Origin: Deuterostichococcus epilithicus
Lineage: Eukaryota; Chlorophyta; Trebouxiophyceae; Prasiolales; Stichococcaceae
Length of the DNA stretch: 64,000 bases
Reading direction: 5' to 3'
NCBI GenBank assembly: GCA_033439295.1
Contig: JAVTLE010000010.1
Coordinates: 1,054,001 to 1,118,000 of the forward strand
This document shows positions 56,689 through 64,000 of the stretch, piece by piece. The notes beneath the pieces were generated by a model. The model was not told where the DNA came from, searched no databases, and saw nothing but the letters and a program-made list of their open reading frames with translations. Positions within the stretch are counted from its first letter, which is position 1. Every line of letters starts with the position of its first letter. Position numbers and translations under genes: made by a program.

Positions 56689-59399
56689 ATGGCCAACAGG
56701 ACCGACCCTACAGCTGCCACCGTCCATGGCACCAACCCACAGGTGCGGCGTGCTCAAAGTGGCGCAGTGTGTCTGAACTGCTCTACGAATGCATGAATTT
56801 GCACAACTACAGTCTCTTCCGGCGGCAATTCGAAGCCTTTCAGAAGCTGCACTGTCTTCACCCTGGCTCAGATGCGCTGCATGCGCACATATGCTGGCCC
56901 CTGCCGACTCGTCAGTGCACCGCTCTCTGCCGCTGCAGAACCTGGTGGAGAAGATCGTGCGCTCCAAGATCTACGACTGCCAGTACTGGAAGGAGCACTG
57001 CTTCGGGCTGACGGCGGAGTCGCTCATCGACAAGGCAGTGGGGCTGCGCGCCGCCGGCGGCACCTTTGGCGGCGCGCGCAAGCCATGCGAGTTCCTGTGC
57101 CTCATCCTCAAGCTGCTGCAGCTGCAGCCGGACAAGGAGATCATCATCGAGTACATCAAGAACGAGGAGTTCAAATACGTCCGCATCCTCGGTGGGTGTG
57201 GATGGGTTCGAACGCTGTCGATCGCAAGCCTGCAAACGGCACATGCTGTCGACGCTGTACTTCTAGCTGCTTGCGACCGCAACTGCAGACAAAAGCACAA
57301 AAGCAAAAGCACTTGCGCAGCAGGTGTGGCCTGCGCGCTGGGCCATAAGCTAATGAGCTTAGACTCTCCACTCCGCCACATACACCGCTGTGTGAACCAA
57401 CTCAATTCTGGCTTCCCCTGGGCAGGCGCCTTCTACCTGCGGCTGGTGGGCAAGCCGCTGGAGGTGTACCAGTACCTGGAGCCCCTGTTCAACGACTATC
57501 GCAAGGTTTGGGTTGTAGTGTTTGGGTTTTGGAGCCAGGTCCTGCCTGCGCCGCGGCCCCGGGCAGATCCCACATTCTGCGCTGCACTGCCCTGCTGCAT
57601 GAGGCGACCATTTTCACTGGAAGATCTGCTGCACTGGGCATTTCTAGCAGGCTGCCGTCCATCAGGTGGCCGCGAGCAGCTTACAGGGCGGCTTCGTGTT
57701 GCCTTCGACACGGGCCCCGCAACCCAGCAGGCTGCCACCATGTTTTGTGCAGGTGCGGCTGCGCAACCTGGACGGCAGCTTTGCGGGCACGCACGTGGAT
57801 GAGTGCGTGGACCAGATGCTGCACTCGGACCTGCTGTTCGACATCGCCCTGCCCCGCATCCCCCACCGGTGCGCCTGTCTCTCACTCACTCGCACCGTGT
57901 GCTTTGCAGTCGTGCCCAGTGCCTGCCCGGATGCGCATTCTCTTCCCTGCGCCAGACGCGGTGGCGCCATCTGTTGGCGTGACTGATGAAGAGGTGACAC
58001 CGCCAGCCTGACACAGACAGGCCTGCAAGTGAGGTTTCCAGACCTTCAGCAAGTCGAAGACATGCTACGCCTGCAGGCTGACGCTGGAGCGGATAGGTCA
58101 GCTGGACCCCCGCATCAGCGTGCTTGAGGACGACTTTGATGAGGCCGCCCTGGAAGCCGAGGTGTGTATGCCCTGTGGTGCACGCACTGGCTGCCAGCAG
58201 CCAGGACGCAAAACTTTGGACGAACCTCCACTGCGCAGTGGACTTGCCTGCAGCCGGGCTCGGCCGTGATGCATCAGGGCATCGCCGTGAGCTTGCTTGC
58301 CAAAGTTCTGCCAGGCAGCCAGGACAGGGGGCTTCAAAACGAGGGTGTGGCACAATGCACTCGGATCCCCCGTGCAGGCGGGCGCGGCGCAGACGGCGGC
58401 AGAGGAGGCCACAGCCATGGACGTCGACGCGCGGCCAAGCCGCAGCAAGAGTCGCAGCCGCAGCAGGAGCCGGGAGCGACGGGAGGAGCGCACCCGGGAA
58501 AAGTGGCGAGACCGGGACGCCAGCAAGCGTGTCCGGTGCGCTCCGTCGCCTGTGGCACACACAGTGTCCGCCTGCGGGAGCTGTCGTACAGCTCGCTTTG
58601 AAGTACTGAAATTGCAGGCCTGTCGCCGAAAGCCTCCGGCCCCTGTCGTCAGCGCGGCCCGCGAGGCCGTCCACGCACGTCCATGCCAGGGGCACTGGGG
58701 CACTCTGTTTGCATTGAGAGGCCAGGGCGACTTGCCATGGCGTGGGTGCTGCCTTTGCTGTCTCGCGACACCACTGAGCCAACGTTCGAGGCTGAGAAAC
58801 GTGGTACCAATGCGCGTCCTTTGTGCAGGGACCGCGACCTGGAACCGGCAGACGACGGCAGGGAGCGGGAGCGGCGGCGCCACCGCAGCCGCAGCGGCAG
58901 CCGCGAGCGGCGGCGACACCGCAGCAGGGAGCGGGACGAGCGCGGCGACAGGCACCGTTCCGACAGGGACGGGGGCAGGGACAGGGACCGGGACAGGGGC
59001 GGCGACAGGCGGCGCCGCCGCAGCCGCAGCGGTAGCCGCGAGCGCCACCGTAAGGAGGTGCGGCGGTTCTCGTCATGCACTGCGCTGGCTACGCATGAGC
59101 CCGCAATCCAGATTCGCTGCCAGTTCATGGACTTGTGCCACAGGTCGCATTGACATTACGATCAAGACAACACGACTGACCTTTCAGGTGACGTCTGCAC
59201 GGCTGTGTCAGATCCGAATGTTCAAGTTGACTCGAGAAGTATTCTTGAAGTATGAAATGATCTGCAGCCGCGGAGGGAGGCTCGGCGGGAGCGGGAAGAT
59301 CTGCCGCCGCCACCGCCCGGCGGCGGCAGCAAAGGAGATGTCGACATTGCCGAGACGAACTCCATGCGCGCCAAGTTAGGCCTCAAGCCGCTCAAGTAG
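56689..59399 (+). CDS. PRP38: Pre-mRNA-splicing factor PRP38 (PRP38A type with SR tail)
   Basis: PRP38 joins the spliceosome in the B complex and is needed for its activation in the nucleus. Exons 56689-56742, 56939-57191, 57426-57505, 57753-57868, 58077-58161 and 58378 onward join in phase. They read MANRTDPTAATVHGTNPQ, NLVEKIVRSKIYDCQYWKEH, GGTFGGARKPCEFLCLILKL, IIEYIKNEEFKYVRILG, AFYLRLVGKPLEVYQYLEPL with FNDYRK, RLRNLDGSFAGTHVDECVDQ, and LERIGQLDPRISVLEDDFDE. These are nearly invariant PRP38 blocks. Then come long Arg/Ser and Arg/Asp/Glu exons (SRSKSRSRSRSRERREER and more), as in PRP38A and PRP38B. The last exon has DLPPPPPGGGSKGD and ends ETNSMRAKLGLKPLK, a motif shared with SNU66/SART1-type B-complex proteins. 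Stop TAG at 59397. Confidence 0.94.
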
Positions 59400-60155
59400 C
59401 TGCTTCAGACTCGGATTTTGGCAGCATGCGGTAATGGATTTGCTGAGCATGGGTGGGGGGCACGCTGCTCACCGCCTGATAGGTGGCGGGATGTGTGACG
59501 GGCGCGTCAATCTGCTCTGCATGGGAAGCGGAGCCAGACCTGAGCTGAACCAAATGCAGATGCACTGATGAGTCCTCCGAAGACACCCTGTTAGATTATG
59601 GCGAAGGACCGTGCGAGCTAGTAAATTTGGATGCTGTCGTTGCTTTCTCACCAGAGCCAGACCCTTCAGAGGCATCTTCTAGGTACCTGGCTACGAACTC
59701 TATTAGTCCTGGCTACGAACGAATCAAAACAGGTGGGAAGCAGCCCGGACATCGCCTCATTTGCCGCCGGCTGCCGCAGCCTGAGCACCGTCATTCACAT
59801 GCTGCCACGACTAGAATAGCTGTCCCAGCAAGGTTTTGGCTGTCTCAATGTCCCAGCCACCGACCCTGGCCAAGTCGCCCTAGGCTACTACCAGCTACAA
59901 CATGCATGTGAGGCTTGCTGACAACGCGTTCACTTTCCAGCAGCTGTTATGATATCACGTTATTACAGGAAACTGTGTTGAAAGCATTTTGAAGGTCAAC
60001 CAATGGCAAGCAAATGTACAATATGAATTAACAGCTGAGATATACATCCTCAGTGCAACTCTCTGCCCTCTACCCTCCCCTTCCTAATGCCAGAACGCCA
60101 CCAGAATGCTCAGCGGCTCCAACTTACCCTCCGTATTTCGTTTGAAAAAATGCTG
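59400..60155. other. Convergent 3' intergenic region
   Basis: 756 bp between the PRP38A and ABC1K stops. The stretch 59930-60070 is AT-rich. Short frames (for example 59627-59911) have no similarity. I see no element here. Confidence 0.5.
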
Positions 60156-63100
60156 TCACATCCTGATGTCCTTCTCAAACTTGTCCAGGCGCTTGATCTG
60201 CGCATTCGAAACAGCCACGGATTATGATGCCGCACATTGCAAGACCCTCGACTCAGAGTTTGCGCAACATCATTAGAGGCTTTTCCGGGTCTGAAATTTC
60301 GCAACAGGACGAGGCAGGAGAGCACACCCGCCGGAAGCCGCGCCACACGAAGAATGCGAACACGCCCGCTGTCAGCGACGAGCCCCACGCCAGGTTTGGG
60401 TGGCCATTCAGGCCAAATTGCGTAGCCTGTGCCGAGGAGTAGGACGGATGTTTGGCGCTCATGCGGTCTAATGGTTGTTTCATGTAGGCGACGCATTTGT
60501 TGTACAACTGAGCACTGCGGCGGGTGAGGTCCTGCAACTGCTGCTCGCGGCTGCTGCCGGCCTGCGCTACGATCGTCGGCCTTCAATGCCAGTTCCCCAG
60601 CCTCCCGTCAACCAGCTGACCTGACGACACGCAGTCCATCCCCGTGCAGCAGCACATCAATGGTAAACACACCCTCAGGCGGAAAGTCCAGGGAGTCGCA
60701 CCATGTTGGCGAGGCCCGCCACGGCGATGGCGTTGACGGTGGCCAGCTGCAGCACGGCCTGCCGCCGGTCCGCGCGCTCCGACTCCAGCACCCGCGTGCG
60801 CAGCTTCAGCTCCCCCGACTCCATCTGCCCCAGCGTGCTGTGGTTTTGCAACAGTCCACAGTTTGCGATCGGACCCTGGCACCCAGACCCGACGTGTGTC
60901 CGCCATTGGCTGGAACACGCCGTGAAGACAGCAGGAGCTGGTCTGTACAGCGGCTCATATGTCCTGGCTCACTGTATGCATCGACGTGCTGCCGCGTGCG
61001 AGCTCACGGAGAAGCCGACGGAGTGCATTGGGACGGCGGCGGCAGAGGTGTCACCTGTCGATAGCAGCCACACGCCCGGGCATGGCAGCTGCATCGCTGC
61101 CGACCTGCACCGCCTGCTGCTGCAGCCGTTCCAGCACGAAGCCCTGCGCCTGCTGCAGATCCTGCAGCCGCACGTTGCAAGGCGAGTCTGTTCCGCTGCT
61201 CTTCCACCAAGCGACAGATTGGGCTCTGCGGAGTCTGTCCGTGTGCGCCCCTACCATCGGCACTGTTTGCGCAATGATGCACACAGGGAGCAGCAGAAAC
61301 ATGAGCTTTTCAAGGGTGCTGGAGGGCGGGGCGAACTTTCAGCAAGTCGACACTGTGCAGCATGCCAGTGCAGCACCTGGAGGTTGAGCAGCTCCAGCGC
61401 GTAGGGCTTGGCCACCTCTGAGAAGCTGTAGTTGGGGTCCAGCGCCTGCGGGAGCATCAAGCTTGACCTCAATAGGCATGAATTGGGGTTTCAGGGAGGG
61501 ATTTGAGAGAGGCGCCCCCAAGTGTGAGATTGTATTCTGTGTTTTGGATTGATTGTTGGTTGCCCACCACACAGCAACCTGCCCTCGGTACACCCAGTCC
61601 CGTCAGGTCGTCAGGCGTTCAAACCTGCCGCGACCCCTGTGGGGGACGGCACTCGGTGGACGATGCCCTGTTCACCCGTGGGTGTGAGCCAGTGCATGAT
61701 GGTTGATGCATGTGGCCGGACCATTGACGTGCCTTGCCGAGGCCCTCGAGTGTGGAGAAGGCGCGCAGCACGAAGGTGAAGGTGGCGGGGAATCGGAATG
61801 GCTGGTCCAGCGCGATCGCAAAGAGATCCTCGCCAATGGCCTGCAGCAAAGAGATTTGGTGGTCTTCTGTGTTGAAGCTATCAGAGGCACACGCGCCGTT
61901 GCCAGCCAAACACCCTCAATTTTCAGGGCGTGCAGTCACATGCACTGTCGCATGCACTGAAGCATGAGGCGCCAGCATCGGCAGGCAGGAGCCGGCGGCC
62001 TGTGAGCGCGTGCATTGCAAAGCGTGCCAACACACAGGCATGCTCAGCTGCAGTCGAGCAGAACTTGAAACAGAGAGCACGCACCCCAATGGTCTCCTCC
62101 CGCTGCGTCGCCTGCTGGAAGTTCTTCAGGAAGTACTGCATCGAGCGCCGGATGCTCAGCATGTCTGCAGAGCAGCCAGGTGTGCCGTCAGACATGATGT
62201 CAGTGGATCGAGTGTCAGCGCAGTCATGTCAGCGCAGTCTTGAGCAGGTCAGGAGCTGGTTACTGCTGGTGCCTGAAGCCAGAGTGGGATCAGAAACAAA
62301 GCCGTGTTACATGCCTGCGGTGGGCACGATGATCTTCAGGTCGATGAGCGCCTGGATGACCTGGATGGATGAGAAGGAGATGCTGGATGGGGTCTACACT
62401 GCGGCGGACATCAGCTTGCTGCGAGGGCAGCTTCTTGCACGCTTCTAGCCCGCATCTAGTCAACCACGGCCAAGGCTTGCGTGCTGAAGGGTAAAACCGC
62501 TGCAGCGGGAGGGTAGCCGGCTGGAGCATCAGGGGTGGCGGCAGGGGGAGTCCCACCTGGGCAGAGTCCTGGCGGTAGATGCCATAGAAGACGTCCAGCA
62601 ACTTCTCGCGGCTGCCTGCTGTGCTCGACATCATCCCTGCCAGCAGTGCACAGCATTGGTGAGGAGGCACAGCACGCCAGGCGAGCCAGTCCAGCCGAGA
62701 GGTGCAGGATGGGAGGTCTTGGCATCATGCGGTTGTCGAACATGCTGGTGCTGTCGGGGCTCAAAGCCTCACCGAAGTCGTAGAAGAGCAGCTGGCCCTG
62801 CGTGCCCACGGCCAGGTTGCCGGGGTGCGGGTCTGCGCCAGAAGCACCATGCGTAAGTCAGCACAATATCCTGAGCATCGGTTGCATCGCCCACGGCATG
62901 TCTTGGTGCTACTGGTTGCAGATTGGTGGTCACGGTCCAGAGGCAAGGATTATGGACGCTGCCAGTGCTGCAGGCGCGGGCACCTGCTGCACAGAGGAAG
63001 TCTTGGCGCAGGATCAGCGCGCAGGACTCAATTGAGGTGTGCATCAGCCATCGCTTGCAATCAGCGGCCAATCCCAGCGATAGCAGCAACAAGAAGCACA

Positions 63101-64000
63101 GGCGGCCACCGGGACTGTGTGCACCACCTGCGTGGAGGAAGCCATGGCGCAGGATCTGCAGCAGGTAGGCCTCCGTCGCACGTCGCGCCACCAGCGTCGT
63201 GTCCAAGCCCGCGGCCGCCAGGCTGGTGGTGTCCGTGATCTGCGGGCGCAGGCGGGCAGCAAATGCGGACGAGCAGCTTGCAACAGCGAAGGCGCAAAAG
63301 GGCACAAGATTCATGATGCAGCTTGGCCACAACCGACGACCTTAGCGTGCAAAAGATGCACAACGACAAGTACAATCCTCTTGTGTGAAAAGTGTCCAGC
63401 CACAATCTTGCTAGGTGGTGACAAAGGCAATGCAAAAGCAGCCTGCACCGCGCACCTTGATGCCGGGGAGATAGGAAAGGGTGATGATGCGGGGGGAGGT
63501 GGCGGCCCAGTGCACGCGCGGCGCCTCCACCCACGGAACGCCCTGAAAATTGCGCCTGAAACGGTCCGCATTGCGCCCCTGGAAGAAGCAGGCTGCAGGG
63601 TGATGTGACAACCTGCGGAAGTGCTTGGCGCCCATCCGTCACAGCATTGAGTGCGGACACCGGCAATTGACAGCTTTGAGCGCCCAGTACCCAGACACAC
63701 CTCGTTGATGTAGTCGATCTCCTGCAGGGGCAAAAACCATCACAGTCAGCGTCTCTTCTTGAACACGGTTGCCGAAACTGTGTTTGCAACAATGTGTAGG
63801 TCGTGGAAGCAGCTGCACCCGCAGCGCCTGCAGGGGCGGCCGGCAGGCTGTGGGGGACAGCTGCACATGCAGGATGCAGCCCTGAAGACTTCAGACCAAT
63901 CCTTGTTACTCCCGCCGTTGCTGCCGTCAACCCCAGAGAGGCCACCCACCTGGCGCAGGATGATGGACACCTCGGCATGAATGGCCTTCAAGTCGCGCCG
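60156..64000 (-). CDS. ABC1K (ADCK/UbiB-like) atypical kinase, plastid OSA1/ABC1K8-like; 5' end beyond window
   Basis: ABC1K proteins are atypical kinases of plastoglobules, plastid envelope or mitochondria, linked to prenyl-quinone and stress metabolism. Reading from the right edge: RRDLKAIHAEVSIILRQ, EIDYINE (the ExD motif), RRNFQGVPWVEAPRVHWA with IITLSYLPGIK, ITDTTSLAAAGLD and EAYLLQILRHGFLHA, then DPHPGNLAVGTQGQLLFYDF and G (catalytic loop and DFG), MMSSTAGSREKLLDVFYGIY, LIDLKIIVPTA, IGEDLFAIALDQPFRFPATF, LDPNYSFSEVAKPYALELLN, LGQMESGELKLRTRVLESER, a hydrophobic helix (WGSSLTAGVFAFFVWRGFRR) and QIKRLDKFEKDIRM before TGA at 60156. This order and the C-terminal helix match Arabidopsis OSA1/ABC1K8 closely. 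The N-terminal part with the KxGQ motif and transit peptide lies outside the window. An intron near 62990 holds a copy of an exon end. Confidence 0.92.
62990..63165 (-). repeat. In-frame tandem copy of an ABC1K exon end plus donor
   Basis: The exon end encoding LLQILRHGFLHA with its donor recurs 141 bp (47 codons, same frame) further into the intron as ALILRQDFLCA with a GT donor. The coding exon is complete without the second copy. Confidence 0.75.

Overview
The window looks like nuclear DNA of a green alga (Chlorophyta, probably trebouxiophyte- or Chlorella-like). It is GC-rich. The genes are cut into many short exons, often 20-250 bp, by GT-AG and a few GC-AG introns. The gene set mixes core eukaryotic nuclear functions (RAD17, DHX37, RNPS1/SR45, PRP38) with proteins typical of a photosynthetic cell (ABC1K atypical kinase, ferredoxin-like protein, a TPR membrane protein of plant type). 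A few ambiguous N bases sit in GC-rich coding stretches, so this is draft assembly. I saw no prokaryotic operons, CRISPR array, rRNA, tRNA or intact mobile element.

Layout, left to right: atypical SDR oxidoreductase (+, 117-1578); VOC/glyoxalase-like protein (-, 1801-3132); DUF218 membrane protein (+, about 3834-5846); a very large repeat protein with two membrane segments and 18 Y-D/N motifs (-, 6392-15542); RAD17 checkpoint clamp loader (+, 16395-20992); TPR membrane protein (-, 21360-23240); DHX37/Dhr1 DEAH helicase (+, 23502-32715); bZIP factor (+, 34468-38321); a zinc-cluster/polyQ/RRM-like protein and a PAM2-like/RING protein, perhaps one gene (+, about 40092-49296); 2Fe-2S ferredoxin-like protein (-, 49743-50720); unrecognised strand-rich protein (+, 51033-52868); RNPS1/SR45 (-, 53318-56071); PRP38A (+, 56689-59399); ABC1K kinase (-, 60156 to beyond 64000, 5' end missing).

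Neighbours mostly alternate in strand, so intergenic spaces are either shared divergent promoters or short convergent 3' zones. The RNPS1/SR45 and PRP38A genes share one promoter region, and both proteins serve pre-mRNA splicing. DHX37 (ribosome biogenesis), RAD17 (DNA damage checkpoint) and the RING protein (possible mRNA-linked ubiquitin ligase) look like independent housekeeping or regulatory genes.

The two most interesting signals are (1) the large repeat protein at 6.4-15.5 kb, which matches no family I recognise, and (2) a recurring pattern of small local tandem duplications that copy an exon edge together with its splice site into the adjoining intron, seen twice in DHX37, once in ABC1K, and once or twice in the zinc-cluster/RING locus. 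Exon boundaries were worked out by eye from reading frame, homology and splice sites. The SDR, VOC and DUF218 (3' part) models close in phase through the stop codon. The large repeat-protein model and the two-part E3-like locus are less certain.
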